Shown: positions 47,633 to 57,655, counted from the first letter of the stretch. The stretch: DNA of 64,000 bases from Buttiauxella selenatireducens (GCF_031432975.1 NZ_CP133838.1:2108001-2172000), one strand, 5' to 3'. Program-made: numbers and translations. The notes: generated by a model not told the origin, from the letters alone.

Positions 47633-49702
47633 ATGAATACCGACATGCCACCTAAAGCTAAAAAAATACCGCATACCCTGACCACGCAGGGTGATACCCG
47701 CATCGACAACTATTATTGGTTACGCGATGACGATCGCACCGATGAACAGGTACTTGATTATCTTCATCAGGAGAATGACTACGGCCGACAGGTGATGAGC
47801 ACGCAACAGGCATTACAGGATAGCCTGCTCAAAGAGATGATCGACCGTATCCCACAGCACGATGTTTCCGCGCCCTATACGCAAAATGGTTATCGCTACC
47901 GTCAGGTTTTTGAAACCGGCAATGAATACGCCATCTATCAACGCCAGTCAGTGATGCTCAGCGAGTGGGACGAGTGGAGCGTGCTGGTCGACGGTAACCG
48001 CCGTGCTGCCCACAGTGAGTTTTACACCATGGGCGGAATGAGCATCACGCCAGATAATACTGTGATGGCGTTGGCGGAAGATTTTCTCTCACGTCGCCAG
48101 TACGGCTTACGCTTCCGCAACCTCGAAACCGGGAACTGGTATCCGGAAGTACTGGATAATGTTTCGAGTAGTTTTGTCTGGGCGAACGATTCCGCCACGC
48201 TCTACTATGTTCGCAAACATCCTAAAACGCTGCTGCCGTACCAGGTGTGGCGGCATACCGTAGGGCATCCTTCTACCGATGACGAGTTGGTTTACGAAGA
48301 AAAAGACGAAATGTTTTATGTCAGCGTGCATAAAACGACGTCGAAGCACTTTGTCTTAATTTATCTGAGCAGTGCGACGACCAGTGAAGTCCTGTTGTTG
48401 GATGCGGAACTGGTGGATGCACAGCCGCAGAGTTTTGCACCGCGCCGCAAAGATCATGAATACACGCTCGATCATTTCCAGCACAACTTCTACCTGCGCT
48501 CAAACCGCGAGGGTAAAAATTTTGGTTTGTATCGCACGAAAGTGCGTGATGAAAATCAATGGGAAGTGCTTATCCCGCCGCGCGAACAGGTGATGCTCGA
48601 AGGGTTTACCCTATTTACAGATTGGTTAGTTGTCGAAGAACGCCAACAGGGGCTGACCAGCCTGCGCCAAATCAACCGCAAAACACATGAAGTGACCGGT
48701 ATTGCCTTTGATGACCCAGCGTATGTGACTTGGGTTGGTCACAACCCCGAACCAGAATCTTCGCGCCTGCGTTATGGCTATTCGTCAATGACGACGCCCG
48801 ATACGTTGTTTGAACTGGATATGGATACCGGCGAGCGGCGCGTGATTAAACAAACTGAAGTTGCGGGTTTTGAGTCCAGCCATTACCGAAGCGAACACTT
48901 ATGGGTCACGGTGCGGGATGGCGTACAAGTTCCGGTTTCCCTGGTTTATCACCGCGAACATTTCAAGCGCGGGAAAAATCCGCTACTGGTTTACGGCTAC
49001 GGTTCGTATGGCAGCAGCATGGACGCTGATTTCAGTAGCAGCCGTTTGAGCCTGCTAGATCGTGGCTTTGTCTTTGCGATAGCGCATGTGCGGGGAGGGG
49101 GCGAGCTGGGCCAGCAATGGTACGAAGATGGCAAGTATCTGAAGAAAATGAACACCTTCAATGACTATCTTGATGTGTGCGATTCCTTACTCAAACTGGG
49201 CTATGGTGACGAAAACTTGCTGTATGCCATGGGGGGAAGTGCAGGCGGATTACTCGTCGGCGCGGCAATCAACATGCGGCCCGAGCTGTTCCATGGCGTC
49301 GTCGCACAGGTGCCTTTTGTTGACGTGCTGACTACGATGCTTGATGAGTCGATTCCGCTCACGACGGGTGAGTTTGAGGAGTGGGGAAATCCCCAAGACC
49401 CTGAGTACTACCGCTACATCAAACAATACAGCCCATATGACCAGATAGCCCCACAAGCGTATCCACATTTACTGGTGACCACCGGTTTGCATGATTCGCA
49501 GGTGCAATATTGGGAACCGGCAAAATGGGTAGCAAAACTTCGCGAGACGCGTACCGACGATAATTTATTGCTGCTGTGTACCGATATGGATGCAGGGCAT
49601 GGTGGGAAGTCAGGGCGCTTTAAATCTTACGAAGGCGTGGCACTGGAATTTGCTTTCTTGATTGCCCTGGCGCAAGGGACCTTACCAGGGCGTTCACATT
49701 AA
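47633..49702 (+). CDS. ptrB: Oligopeptidase B
   Basis: PtrB is a cytoplasmic serine peptidase of the prolyl oligopeptidase family that cuts short peptides after Lys or Arg. From ATG 47633 it has 689 residues; ATG 47645 is also possible, and E. coli PtrB begins near there. The beta-propeller covers the first 400 residues; the nucleophile motif is G-G-S-A-G-G near 545, and H-G-G-K-S-G-R near the end holds the catalytic His. Confidence 0.94.
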   Translation: MNTDMPPKAKKIPHTLTTQGDTRIDNYYWLRDDDRTDEQVLDYLHQENDYGRQVMSTQQALQDSLLKEMIDRIPQHDVSAPYTQNGYRYRQVFETGNEYAIYQRQSVMLSEWDEWSVLVDGNRRAAHSEFYTMGGMSITPDNTVMALAEDFLSRRQYGLRFRNLETGNWYPEVLDNVSSSFVWANDSATLYYVRKHPKTLLPYQVWRHTVGHPSTDDELVYEEKDEMFYVSVHKTTSKHFVLIYLSSATTSEVLLLDAELVDAQPQSFAPRRKDHEYTLDHFQHNFYLRSNREGKNFGLYRTKVRDENQWEVLIPPREQVMLEGFTLFTDWLVVEERQQGLTSLRQINRKTHEVTGIAFDDPAYVTWVGHNPEPESSRLRYGYSSMTTPDTLFELDMDTGERRVIKQTEVAGFESSHYRSEHLWVTVRDGVQVPVSLVYHREHFKRGKNPLLVYGYGSYGSSMDADFSSSRLSLLDRGFVFAIAHVRGGGELGQQWYEDGKYLKKMNTFNDYLDVCDSLLKLGYGDENLLYAMGGSAGGLLVGAAINMRPELFHGVVAQVPFVDVLTTMLDESIPLTTGEFEEWGNPQDPEYYRYIKQYSPYDQIAPQAYPHLLVTTGLHDSQVQYWEPAKWVAKLRETRTDDNLLLLCTDMDAGHGGKSGRFKSYEGVALEFAFLIALAQGTLPGRSH

Positions 49703-50361
49703 CTTTCGAGGTAATGCTTCAACGTCATTCTGAGATCCGGAGCTAATTCTTTGATGTTATTTAACATCCAGCGTAAATAGCCCGGATCTTGTTCTGCGAT
49801 TTCAGCAATCGGTTTGCCGCGATATTTTCCAAACGCCATGGTGGATACCAGTGCCGGGCGGCCAGTAATGGTCACCATTTGGTCCGGTGTCCAGCCGGAT
49901 TCATTCATTATCCGTAACAGCAAAGCGGCGGTAATATAGCAATCAAACAGTGCGCGGTGATGATAAAGCCCGGCAGGCGTTTCAACCTCAAGCTTGAGAG
50001 ATTTATACAAACCCATGTTGCTGTATTTGATGCCTGGCCATAAACGACGGGCCAGTTTTACGGTACAAATCCATTCGCTGTCAGGCATTTCAGGTAACAT
50101 GCGTTGGTCAAAACTGGCATTATGGGCGACATAATAAGGGCTACCGTAATAGCGCGGAATGACATCTTCAATCCACGGCTTGTCCGCCACCATCTCTTCG
50201 GTGATCTTGTGAATGGCCATAGCCTGGTGGCTGATTGGGCGATACGGGCGCACCAGATCACTCATCGGATTAACAATCTCACCATTGACGATATCGACGG
50301 ATGCAACTTCCACCACGCCCCCCTGCAAACCGCAGGTTTCCGTATCAATAATGCGCAGCAT
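49699..50361 (-). CDS. exoX: Exodeoxyribonuclease X
   Basis: ExoX is a DnaQ-type 3'-5' DNA exonuclease used in mismatch repair and UV tolerance. The 220 residues start at ATG 50361, with GGAG 5 bases upstream; the frame to 50367 uses GTG. ExoI is I-D-T-E-T near 5-9, ExoII H-N-A-S-F-D near 78-83, and ExoIII H-R-A-L-F-D-C near 129-135. Its end overlaps ptrB by four bases. Confidence 0.95.
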   Translation of the reverse strand: MLRIIDTETCGLQGGVVEVASVDIVNGEIVNPMSDLVRPYRPISHQAMAIHKITEEMVADKPWIEDVIPRYYGSPYYVAHNASFDQRMLPEMPDSEWICTVKLARRLWPGIKYSNMGLYKSLKLEVETPAGLYHHRALFDCYITAALLLRIMNESGWTPDQMVTITGRPALVSTMAFGKYRGKPIAEIAEQDPGYLRWMLNNIKELAPDLRMTLKHYLES

Positions 50362-50399
50362 ACTCACTCCATCAGAACTTCGCAGGTTTCGTTAACGCG

Positions 50400-51131
50400 C
50401 TAGCGTAATGGAATGATTTCTCCATGCCAACCTTTCTCATCACGTCGACCAACAGCAAGTAATTCGCCATGATCGGCACGAACCACTAATTCCCCGCGAT
50501 CGTCCCAACAGGCACTGCGTCCAGCGGAACGGTATTTTCCGGTCGAAAATGCATGATTAGCCAGCAACACGGGCAAATTGTATTTCCGCGCCCAACGTTG
50601 CAGATACATCTCGTCGAATTGATAACTGATTTCGTTGATGAACTTACCGGTGGCGTATAGGCTCGCGCCCATTTCAGCAGCACTTCGCGGCCAGGTTTCT
50701 TCATCGCTGCCGGTACTAAATCCCATCGCAACGCTACGATTATGCAAACCAACCAGTGGTGTGTGCTGGCCCGGCAGATCAATATCGTGAGAAAGGGGTT
50801 TGCAGCATGCAACACGTGAACCATCCGGCAAAAAGCCCACAGAACCGGGAGAAACACCATTTTCACAACGCAGAGGTAAACCCACGACAATGGTCATTTT
50901 GTGTTCAATGGCAGCATTTTGTAGAGGATTGAGGCGTTCATCAGTGAAGGGTAGAGCACAGTCGGAAAGATTTTCTAGTTTGAAACCGGTGAGGGATAGT
51001 TCGGGAAAAATAAGGAGATCAATCTGTTCACGAACGGCACAACGAATAAAGTCTAAGTGATGTGAGATATTCGATTCGAGGTCATCGGGTGTGGCGCCGT
51101 ACTGCGCCGCAGCAACATTCCAGACAGGCAT
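50400..51131 (-). CDS. yobB: Nitrilase-superfamily protein YobB
   Basis: A carbon-nitrogen hydrolase family protein of 243 residues, substrate unknown. The start is ATG 51131 (M-P-V-W-N-V-A-A-A-Q), with AAGGAAG upstream. F-P-E-L-S-L-T-G near 46 carries the family Glu and C-K-P-L-S-H the Lys. Where active members have the nucleophile Cys this protein reads A-M-G-F-S-T-G-S-D, with no Cys. It may be inactive or use another residue. Confidence 0.8.
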   Translation of the reverse strand: MPVWNVAAAQYGATPDDLESNISHHLDFIRCAVREQIDLLIFPELSLTGFKLENLSDCALPFTDERLNPLQNAAIEHKMTIVVGLPLRCENGVSPGSVGFLPDGSRVACCKPLSHDIDLPGQHTPLVGLHNRSVAMGFSTGSDEETWPRSAAEMGASLYATGKFINEISYQFDEMYLQRWARKYNLPVLLANHAFSTGKYRSAGRSACWDDRGELVVRADHGELLAVGRRDEKGWHGEIIPLR

Positions 51132-51264
51132 ATGGTCTTCCTTAATCAATCTACCCAACGGCCATCATCCTATGGCCGCAACAGGTATTTCCTGTGTATA
51201 TAGCTCGTATAAACAAGAAAAATCTTAACACCATTTATGTAAGGAAATTTATGGGTGTGTATAT

Positions 51265-51495
51265 TTATTTCACCTTCGGTTCATAAGGAAGTCGTGACAG
51301 AGTAACTGACGCCAGACGATGCGCAATTAAGCGTTCTCTGAACCAATCGCGCAGATGGGCTGGTTGTTCACGTTCGACCACTTCGGCAATCACCGGCATA
51401 TTGTAGCGTTCCTTAAAAGCCACGCCAGCCGCTGCAAGATCCACATTGATCTTATCCATTTCGTCCTGGGGTAACTCAGCAAGATTGTGATTCAT
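51265..51495 (-). CDS. holE: DNA polymerase III theta subunit
   Basis: HolE binds and stabilises the proofreading epsilon subunit of the replicative polymerase core. The 76 residues match E. coli closely ([16 protein letters not shown], ending P-Y-E-P-K-V-K). A GGAGACC site precedes the ATG. Confidence 0.95.
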   Translation of the reverse strand: MNHNLAELPQDEMDKINVDLAAAGVAFKERYNMPVIAEVVEREQPAHLRDWFRERLIAHRLASVTLSRLPYEPKVK

Positions 51496-51643
51496 ATTGG
51501 TCTCCTGTTTTGTGTCGCAAAGGTACTTGCAGATGAAGTTGATGACAAGTCTTTACATTTATTGATAGCCGTTCTCATCTCGACTTAACCAGGGCTCGAG
51601 GTTATCCTTTTGCCGTCTGGAATAAGAAAAAGGAATAGTTGAT

Positions 51644-52018
51644 ATGGCTTTCACTCGATCTCGTCTTTTTACCCTTGCTACACTCCTGTCGGCGCTGACC
51701 GTTTCCGGTTCAGTTTTTGCCCATGCGCATTTACAGCATCAATATCCTGCGGCTGATGCTGCGGTAACCGCTTCGCCGCAGGCAATTACCCTCAATTTCT
51801 CTGAAGGTGTTGAGGCCAATTTTAGCGGAATCGCGCTGACCGGGCCACAGCAAGCCACGGTTAAAACCGGTAAGGCGAAACGTAACGAAAAAGACGATAA
51901 GCAACTTATTATCCCGATTGAAGAAGCGCTGAAACCGGGCGACTATCTGGTTGACTGGCATGTCGTGTCGGTCGATGGACATAAGACTAAAGGGAAATAT
52001 CAGTTCTCGGTGAAATAA
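51644..52018 (+). CDS. yobA: Copper-resistance CopC-domain protein YobA
   Basis: A periplasmic protein of 124 residues with a Sec signal cleaved near V-F-A|H-A-H. The mature N-terminal His, the H-A-H-L-Q start and V-D-G-H-K near the C-terminus are the copper ligands of CopC. It precedes yebZ (copD) by five bases and forms a copper-handling unit with it. Confidence 0.93.
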   Translation: MAFTRSRLFTLATLLSALTVSGSVFAHAHLQHQYPAADAAVTASPQAITLNFSEGVEANFSGIALTGPQQATVKTGKAKRNEKDDKQLIIPIEEALKPGDYLVDWHVVSVDGHKTKGKYQFSVK

Positions 52019-52023
52019 CCCGG

Positions 52024-52896
52024 ATGCTGCCTTCTTTCTATATCGCGCTGCGATTTATTCATTTTTCCGCCCTTATGGTGCTGCTTGGCAGCACCATTTC
52101 ATGTTCAGTTCTGGCGCCACAGTCATTTCAGCCAGTCCTCATCCGCCGCCTGAAATGGTTGTGGCAATCTGCTGTCTGGTTGGCAATGCTCAGTGGTGTA
52201 TTGCTGCTTTGTGCTCAGGCAGGAATGATGGGCAGTGGATGGCCGGACACCATTAATCCGGAGATTTGGCTAGCCGTGCTTGGCACGCGTTTTGGTTCAG
52301 TCTGGATATGGCAAATTTTACTTGGCGTGGTGACGGTTGTCGTTCTGCTCTTAAAACCGCGCAACTTACAATCAATGATGCTGCTTTTTGCTGCCGCTCA
52401 ACTTATTTTACTGGCAGGTGTTGGGCATGCTGCGATGCGCGAAGGATTCTACGGTGGTGTGCAGCGACTAAACCATGCCGTGCATTTATTGGGCGCGGGC
52501 TGGTGGGTGGGAGGGTTACTTCCGCTGATTATGTGCATGCGCATGGCAAGAAAACCTCGCTGGCGGGGAGCCGCTATTATCGCGATGATGCGTTTTTCCC
52601 GTTATGGGCATCTGGCGGTTGCTGCGGTGTTGCTGAGCGGATTGATCAACAGCCTGATGATTTTGGGATGGTCATTACCGCTGGAAAGCGGCTATGTACG
52701 CTTCTTGTTGGTGAAGGTTGTCTTTGTAGCCGTGATGGTTATCATCGCATTGTATAACCGCTATTTTTTGGTGCCGCGATTCAATCGCTCACCAACGGCA
52801 ACAAAACAGTTTATCCAGTTAACCTGGCTGGAAATCATTTTGTCGATGGCAGTCATCCTTGCTGTTAGCATTTTCGCTACCTGGGAACCGTACTGA
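52024..52896 (+). CDS. yebZ: CopD-family membrane protein YebZ
   Basis: An inner-membrane protein of 290 residues with about eight helices and the CopD C-terminal domain; CopD relatives take part in copper uptake. His in [14 protein letters not shown] and L-N-H-A-V-H-L-L are likely metal or heme ligands. It follows yobA and precedes yebY. Confidence 0.92.
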   Translation: MLPSFYIALRFIHFSALMVLLGSTISCSVLAPQSFQPVLIRRLKWLWQSAVWLAMLSGVLLLCAQAGMMGSGWPDTINPEIWLAVLGTRFGSVWIWQILLGVVTVVVLLLKPRNLQSMMLLFAAAQLILLAGVGHAAMREGFYGGVQRLNHAVHLLGAGWWVGGLLPLIMCMRMARKPRWRGAAIIAMMRFSRYGHLAVAAVLLSGLINSLMILGWSLPLESGYVRFLLVKVVFVAVMVIIALYNRYFLVPRFNRSPTATKQFIQLTWLEIILSMAVILAVSIFATWEPY

Positions 52897-52922
52897 AGAC
52901 ATTATTAGCTCAAGAGATATTC

Positions 52923-53264
52923 ATGAAAAAAAGCATTTTGACGTTGTTGTTGCTGGCTTGTGCGAGCAGTGCGTTTGCCGCACCGCAAATTATCACCGTG
53001 AGCCGTTTTGAAATAGGCAAAGATAACTGGGCGTTTAACCGAGAAGAGGTGATGTTGAGTTGTCGCGCGGGTCATGCGCTGTTTGCGATCAACCCAAGCA
53101 CATTGATGCAATACCCACTCAATGATATTGCGCAGCAGCAAGTGGCGAGTGGCAAAACGACCGGGCAGCCAATCTCTGTGATTCAGATAGATGATCCGAA
53201 AAAACCAGGGCAAAAAATGAGTCTTACTCCATTTATTGAGCGCGCCGCGAAGTTATGTGACTAA
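52923..53264 (+). CDS. yebY: DUF2511 periplasmic protein YebY
   Basis: A secreted protein of 113 residues of unknown function, with a Sec signal ([13 protein letters not shown]) cleaved near A-F-A. Two cysteines in the mature part (C-R-A-G-H and the final L-C-D) may pair. It ends the yobA-yebZ-yebY unit. Confidence 0.92.
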   Translation: MKKSILTLLLLACASSAFAAPQIITVSRFEIGKDNWAFNREEVMLSCRAGHALFAINPSTLMQYPLNDIAQQQVASGKTTGQPISVIQIDDPKKPGQKMSLTPFIERAAKLCD

Positions 53265-53290
53265 AACTTCTAACGTATTGATGTGTAATA

Positions 53291-53329
53291 AAAAACCGCA
53301 ATCCCCGAGGCCCGGATATTGCGGTTTTT
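53291..53329. terminator. Bidirectional terminator between yebY and SdsR
   Basis: AAAAACCGCAAT/ATTGCGGTTTTT, a perfect 12-bp stem with a T-run on both strands. It ends yebY and, on the minus strand, the antisense RNA SraC. Confidence 0.85.
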
Positions 53330-53416
53330 GTCTAAAACGTCACCTGTAACACAGTTTTTTTTCGAACACTTTAGCGCCCGACTGGAAAAGCTGCGCCGGT
53401 AATCTATTCTTAGAAG

Positions 53417-53520
53417 GCAAGGCGAAGTCTGCCTGCATTAATGCCAACTTTTAGCGCACGGCTCTCTCCCAAGAGCCATTTCCCTGGACCGAATATAGGA
53501 ATCGTATTCGGTCTTTTTTT
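53417..53520 (+). ncRNA. sdsR: SdsR (RyeB) sRNA
   Basis: SdsR is a sigma-S-dependent, Hfq-bound sRNA of enterobacteria that represses targets such as the outer-membrane protein OmpD and mutS. The sequence starts GCAAGGCGAAGTCTGCCTGC and continues GCATTAATGCCAACTTTTAG as in E. coli; the GACCGAATA...TATTCGGTC terminator ends in seven T at 53520. A CTATTCT -10 at 53404-53410 fits a sigma-S promoter. Length 104, as in E. coli. Confidence 0.95.
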
Positions 53521-53618
53521 ATCTGTCATACAAACAACCACTTAGACAACCCTGTCCGAAAAAGACTGAAAATTGTTCGAAAACTAAAATTTGGTCTTTT
53601 GGGTTTCGCGTAACAGAC

Positions 53619-53816
53619 TCATAACAACATAAACTCCTTTTTCCTCGAATCCAAATACTTTTCAGTCATTTTTTGGGACTGAAGGTCTAAAAGTTTCTGA
53701 GTAAATTCCTTCCCGTGTTCTGCTTCATAAAATCTACGGACCAGGCATGTGTCCGTTTTGGTGCACTCCAGGTAAATTTCTTTAGCAGAAGTGACTATAT
53801 AGGCTGTTCCATACAC
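53619..53816 (-). CDS. Small hypothetical ORF, possibly a remnant
   Basis: A 65-residue frame with C-T-K-T-D-T-C-L-V near the middle and a helical charged C-terminus. No clear Shine-Dalgarno precedes its ATG. It is AT-rich like its surroundings. No family recognised; it may be a fragment of an acquired gene. Confidence 0.3.
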   Translation of the reverse strand: MYGTAYIVTSAKEIYLECTKTDTCLVRRFYEAEHGKEFTQKLLDLQSQKMTEKYLDSRKKEFMLL

Positions 53817-53876
53817 TTTTAGATATTATCCGACATACTGATTATATTCCCGGGACAACCTGTACTGACTATTTCA

Positions 53877-54596
53877 ATGCAGGAGACGACCATTAGCGAC
53901 TTAGTCTCTTTTGCCGTAATGCTTGCAACATTACTTATCTTTAGCTTTAACGATACTGCGTACGGAGCGGACAAGAGCACTGTGCCATCTGCTTTTTCGC
54001 AGAATTCAACCACTACGGATCCTGTCATTCTCTCCTTGCAACATTTCGAACAAATTCAATCTTACCAGGTGACGGTGCGTTCCGTGTCATCTCAGGATGG
54101 AACTAAAATCATCCGCTATAGCTACCGGAAACCTGGTTATGTACGGATGGATTTTACCACTCCACATTCCGGTGCGGTCCTAATCTATAACCCGGTCAAT
54201 GGCAAAGTTAAATTGTGGCCATTCGGAGTGGGAACAATTCCTGTTTTGAACCTGTCGCCAACAGATTCATTGATACAAGATGGGAATGGTCATCGGGTGG
54301 ATCGTTCAGATTTTAGCGTTTTGTTGAATAATATTCGTAGCCTGCAACATGGGGGGATAACAACCCCCATCGGTGAAGAGGTTATTGCGGGGAAATCGAC
54401 ATTACATTTATCCGTGGTTGGTCCCGCGGGAAAGACAGTCGATGGTGTTCATCAATATGAAATTTGGTTAGATAAGCAATACGGATTCCCTGCCAAAGTA
54501 GTCAGTTACGCACTGCGTGGAAATATGTTGGAAACCGTCTTAATGGATGGAATGGTTATCAACATCCATTTTCCTCCTGATTTTTTCGCACCTTAA
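53877..54596 (+). CDS. LolA-like (outer-membrane lipoprotein-sorting fold) protein
   Basis: The 239 residues begin with a hydrophobic segment (about 10-24) and a likely signal cleavage near A-Y-G-A. The mature part has the LolA/LppX half-barrel pattern: Q-S-Y-Q-V-T-V-R-S-V-S, Y-S-Y-R-K-P-G-Y-V-R-M-D and G-K-S-T-L-H-L-S-V-V-G. Such folds bind lipids or lipoproteins in the periplasm. ATG 53877 has no clear site before it and the start is uncertain. It precedes an SRPBCC gene by 15 bases, and the pair is inserted between SdsR and pphA. Confidence 0.65.
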   Translation: MQETTISDLVSFAVMLATLLIFSFNDTAYGADKSTVPSAFSQNSTTTDPVILSLQHFEQIQSYQVTVRSVSSQDGTKIIRYSYRKPGYVRMDFTTPHSGAVLIYNPVNGKVKLWPFGVGTIPVLNLSPTDSLIQDGNGHRVDRSDFSVLLNNIRSLQHGGITTPIGEEVIAGKSTLHLSVVGPAGKTVDGVHQYEIWLDKQYGFPAKVVSYALRGNMLETVLMDGMVINIHFPPDFFAP

Positions 54597-54611
54597 TGGG
54601 AGCCTTGCTCT

Positions 54612-55082
54612 ATGGCCGAGTATAAGTTTTCCACTATCTGGCGAGTTGAAGCTTCTATCCAGGAGGTGTGGGATATTTTATGCCATCCAGATCTTTGGCC
54701 CGAATGGTGGGGAAGTCTGGAGCAGATTATTGAGTTAAAGAAAGGTGATATTCAGGGAATTGGTGCCTTGCATCGTTATACGTGGAAAGGTGTACTCCCT
54801 TATCGAATAACCTTTGATATTCATGTATTAAATATTACGCCTTTTTGCCTTTTGGAAGGGGAAGCCAGTGGCGAGGTGGAAGGGCGGGGAGTTTGGTCTT
54901 TTTCAAACAATGGGGTGGACACTATCGTCAGGTATGACTGGAATATCCGGACTAACACCCGATGGATGAATTATCTCGCTCCGCTGGCGGCACCCGTTTT
55001 CCGTTGGAACCACCATATGGTGATGCGTGATGGAGCGAAAGGTTTAGCCCGCAAATTAGGTACACATGTCGAAGTGTATTGA
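54612..55082 (+). CDS. SRPBCC (START-like) domain protein
   Basis: A cytoplasmic helix-grip protein of 156 residues of the polyketide cyclase/START group, which bind hydrophobic ligands. It starts A-E-Y-K-F-S-T-I-W-R-V-E-A-S-I-Q-E-V-W-D-I-L and has the typical H-P-D-L-W-P-E-W-W near 28. The GGGAGCC site precedes ATG. It is coupled in position to the LolA-like gene; a shared lipid or hydrophobic ligand is possible. Confidence 0.75.
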   Translation: MAEYKFSTIWRVEASIQEVWDILCHPDLWPEWWGSLEQIIELKKGDIQGIGALHRYTWKGVLPYRITFDIHVLNITPFCLLEGEASGEVEGRGVWSFSNNGVDTIVRYDWNIRTNTRWMNYLAPLAAPVFRWNHHMVMRDGAKGLARKLGTHVEVY

Positions 55083-55613
55083 TTCGGTAAACCAGTGCCA
55101 ACCTTTAACGCAGTTAAAACATATCAATGAGATGAGCCAACTCACCATTTCATCTGCATTTTTGGCTACAACTAAACCATATTCTAATTTATTACCAAAA
55201 CCCTCTAAGGAAATAGGTCAGTATTATCAGGGCTTTTATGTTGGGATCCTACTAACAGTGTTTTTGAATAATAGGTATCAATCGACAATTTAGATGGAAG
55301 TTGTGTCTGCCACAGCGACTTCCGTGAGCACCTGAACGACATAGCCTGATCAATGCGCAAGGTTAAACAAGTTGTTTTGACCAGAAAATGACAAAACTGT
55401 GAATCTGCCGTTACTTTTTAAAATTTAGGACTGCTACATTAGTGCTAGTTCCAGAGTGAAACGGAGGTGCCAGAAAGTTTGAAACTGATCCTCAATAGTA
55501 AACTGGTGGAGTGGGTGGTGTAACTTGTTGCCACGATACTCTTAGGTGTAAGCCGTATTTAAACGCTTGAAGAAGCGACAAAATTTTACCAGATAACTCG
55601 TATCACCTCTCTA

Positions 55614-55637
55614 AAGGCTGCAGATTTGCAGCCTTTT
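55614..55637 (+). terminator. Orphan terminator
   Basis: AAGGCTGCA/TGCAGCCTT with a GATT loop followed by TTTT. The upstream stretch 55083-55613 has no supported gene, so the RNA it ends is unknown; it may end the LolA-SRPBCC transcript. Confidence 0.6.
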
Positions 55638-55775
55638 CTATTTTGATCTCAGACTCAGTTTTTCTTACCCGTCTCAGAAAACTTTCCTTTCATTGCGCTT
55701 ATTGTTTCGTGAGCGGTATAACGGCAGAATCAATAAAAAAATGATTCGCCAAAAATGACTTAGAAGGAAGTGAGC

Positions 55776-56303
55776 ATGGTTAATGAAGCACCACGTCTGG
55801 AGACAGAGCGTTTAAATCTGCGACATTTTACGCTGGCAGATTTCCCGGCGTTAGCCGCCTGTTGGGCTGACCCGGAGATGGTGAAGTTTATCGGTGGAGG
55901 CCAACCACAAGGGCCGGAAATGACATGGGCAAGATTGCTGCGTTACATCGGTCACTGGCAGGCCCTCGGTTATGGCTACTGGGCGGTTTTTGAAAAAGAG
56001 ACTGAACGCTACGTGGGTTCTTTTGGGTTTCAGGATGCTAAACGTGAACTCACTCCAGCACTTGAACTTCCCGAAGCAGGGTGGTCGCTTATCCCTGCCG
56101 TACACGGTATGGGTTATGCGCAGGAAGCATTAGGCGCGATTTTAGACTGGGCTGACCGTAAATTGACCACGCCGACTTGCTGCATTATTGATGATGATAA
56201 CCATCGTTCCATCCACCTCGCCGAGCGATTTGGCTTCCAGTTTGAACATAACGTTGAGTACCACGGCAAGCAGATAAAAATGTTCATTCGCCAGACCCGC
56301 TAA
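55776..56303 (+). CDS. GNAT acetyltransferase (RimJ/RimL-like)
   Basis: A GNAT protein of 175 residues, transferring acetyl from acetyl-CoA to an unknown amine, perhaps a ribosomal or other protein N-terminus. The start L-E-T-E-R-L-N-L-R-H-F-T is typical of RimJ/RimL relatives, with the CoA loop near G-M-G-Y-A-Q-E-A near 113 and N-H-R-S-I near 144. ATG 55776 has GAAGGAAG 5 bases upstream. It precedes pphA. Confidence 0.85.
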   Translation: MVNEAPRLETERLNLRHFTLADFPALAACWADPEMVKFIGGGQPQGPEMTWARLLRYIGHWQALGYGYWAVFEKETERYVGSFGFQDAKRELTPALELPEAGWSLIPAVHGMGYAQEALGAILDWADRKLTTPTCCIIDDDNHRSIHLAERFGFQFEHNVEYHGKQIKMFIRQTR

Positions 56304-56358
56304 CCATTGCCGCACACTGGTTTATAATTGAGCAATAAATAATCAGTGTGGGGTCAGC

Positions 56359-57003
56359 ATGTATCAGCGAATTGACGGTGAGAACTGGCGGCATGTGTTT
56401 ATTGTCGGGGATCTACACGGCTGCCTTACTGAGCTAATCAGCCAACTCAAACTCCAGCATTTTGATTATCACCAGGATCTTGTTATCTCGGTGGGCGATC
56501 TTATTGACCGGGGAGCAAATAGCCCCGGTTGCCTGGCTTTGCTTGGCAGCAAATGGTTTAAAGCTGTGAAGGGCAATCATGAAGCGATGGCTCTGGAAGC
56601 GCTGGATGAAGGTGAGGGGATGCTCTGGCAGATGAACGGTGGCGACTGGTATCGGGAGTTAGACGCACCACACCAGCAAAGTGTGCAACAGGCTTTGCAA
56701 CACTGTCGCGAATTGCCGTTAGTCATTGAGCTTCATACTCACGGTAAGACGCTGGTCATCGCGCATGCAGATTATCCAGCCTCACATTACAGTTGGAATC
56801 AGCCAGTAGATGAGCATTTGCTGGTCTGGAGCCGCGATCGACTCAATAAAAATTTACAGGGTCGAGGTGAAGATATTGATGGGGCAGATGAGTTCTATTT
56901 CGGCCATACGCCGCTCAAGGAGGCCGGTCATTTTCACAACCAGTACTACATTGATACGGGCGCGGTGTTTGGTAACAAATTAACCATGGTGCAGGTACAG
57001 TAA
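56359..57003 (+). CDS. pphA: Serine/threonine protein phosphatase PphA
   Basis: PphA (PrpA) is a PPP-family metallophosphatase that signals protein misfolding to CpxRA and dephosphorylates phosphoproteins. The 214 residues have the three motifs G-D-L-H-G (about 17), G-D-L-I-D-R-G (about 47) and G-N-H-E (about 73), and a later H for metal binding in V-I-A-H-A-D. Confidence 0.93.
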   Translation: MYQRIDGENWRHVFIVGDLHGCLTELISQLKLQHFDYHQDLVISVGDLIDRGANSPGCLALLGSKWFKAVKGNHEAMALEALDEGEGMLWQMNGGDWYRELDAPHQQSVQQALQHCRELPLVIELHTHGKTLVIAHADYPASHYSWNQPVDEHLLVWSRDRLNKNLQGRGEDIDGADEFYFGHTPLKEAGHFHNQYYIDTGAVFGNKLTMVQVQ

Positions 57004-57004
57004 T

Positions 57005-57196
57005 TTACAACGAACGGTATTCTTGAGCCGGGCGCCAGAAGCCATCGATAAAGTCTTCTATCGGGAAGCATCCACCAGAGCGTATCCGCTGGTCATCCAT
57101 AGCCACCACACATTGCTGTTCGGTGTTAAACACCTCGACCACAATATCTTCGCAGTCACCGTCCAGGTAACAAACAAATAAAACTAACGCAAACAT
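57005..57196 (-). CDS. yebW: DUF1482 protein YebW
   Basis: A 63-residue protein of unknown function, almost the same as E. coli YebW (M-F-A-L-V-L-F-V-C-Y-L-D-G, then F-P-I-E-D-F-I-D-G-F-W-R-P-A). The N-terminus is hydrophobic; four cysteines may pair. It is convergent with pphA. Confidence 0.92.
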   Translation of the reverse strand: MFALVLFVCYLDGDCEDIVVEVFNTEQQCVVAMDDQRIRSGGCFPIEDFIDGFWRPAQEYRSL

Positions 57197-57274
57197 TAAT
57201 GCCTCAGAGTTGCCCCGTTTGGCTTAATTGTAGGGGATGTCATGGGAAGAAGTGATAATCGGGACCGATTAATT

Positions 57275-57295
57275 AACCCGCCTGAGCGACGGGTT
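57275..57295 (-). terminator. Hairpin after yebV
   Basis: AACCCG/CGGGTT, 6 bp with a 9-base loop, just past the yebV stop on the minus strand; followed by AATTAATC rather than a T-run, so strength is low. Confidence 0.45.
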
Positions 57296-57303
57296 CATTT
57301 GAA

Positions 57304-57543
57304 TCATGCAAGGCGCATGACCCAGGCGTCAGATTTTTGGTCGTAACGTTGACGATAGAGGACTGAATGTTCGCCATCAAGGACGGCGGGAATGCTGGTT
57401 TCATCATCCCAGGCATCAAGTTGCATGCACAGGTCAGGGTCAGATTTGCAAGGGATACTCAACGTTCGGTCCCCTTGTTGCTCGCCATGTAATTCTGCAT
57501 CATCAATTTCGAAGATGCCTATTCGTACGCTGGTTTTCGTCAT
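57304..57543 (-). CDS. yebV: YebV, DUF1480 family
   Basis: A 79-residue protein close to E. coli YebV (78). It starts at ATG 57543 after AAGGAGA, M-T-K-T-S-V-R-I-G, and continues F-E-I-D-D-A-E-L-H-G and L-S-I-P-C-K-S-D-P-D. The longer frame upstream to 57699 is not the gene. Confidence 0.93.
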   Translation of the reverse strand: MTKTSVRIGIFEIDDAELHGEQQGDRTLSIPCKSDPDLCMQLDAWDDETSIPAVLDGEHSVLYRQRYDQKSDAWVMRLA

Positions 57544-57655
57544 CTCGCTCTCCTTGGGTCTGGGTATGTGTGGTATGACCAGTGAGGCCTCCCACAATAG
57601 AGCGTAGACAAACGTACAAAAACTGCAAATCACATGGCGACGATATTTTTGTGTT

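Larger units (their letters stand above)
53290..53540 (-). ncRNA. sraC: SraC/RyeA antisense to SdsR (predicted)
   Basis: In E. coli SraC (RyeA) is transcribed opposite to SdsR and spans it. Here the minus-strand terminator at 53291-53329 fits as its 3' end. The 5' end is estimated from E. coli length, not read from a promoter. Confidence 0.4.

Noticed and set aside
55066-55293. 75-codon frame after the SRPBCC gene
   Set aside because: No ribosome site and no recognisable protein features; it starts inside the SRPBCC gene.
57243-57344. 33-codon frame between yebW and yebV
   Set aside because: It overlaps the yebV end and its terminator hairpin and has no recognisable protein character.
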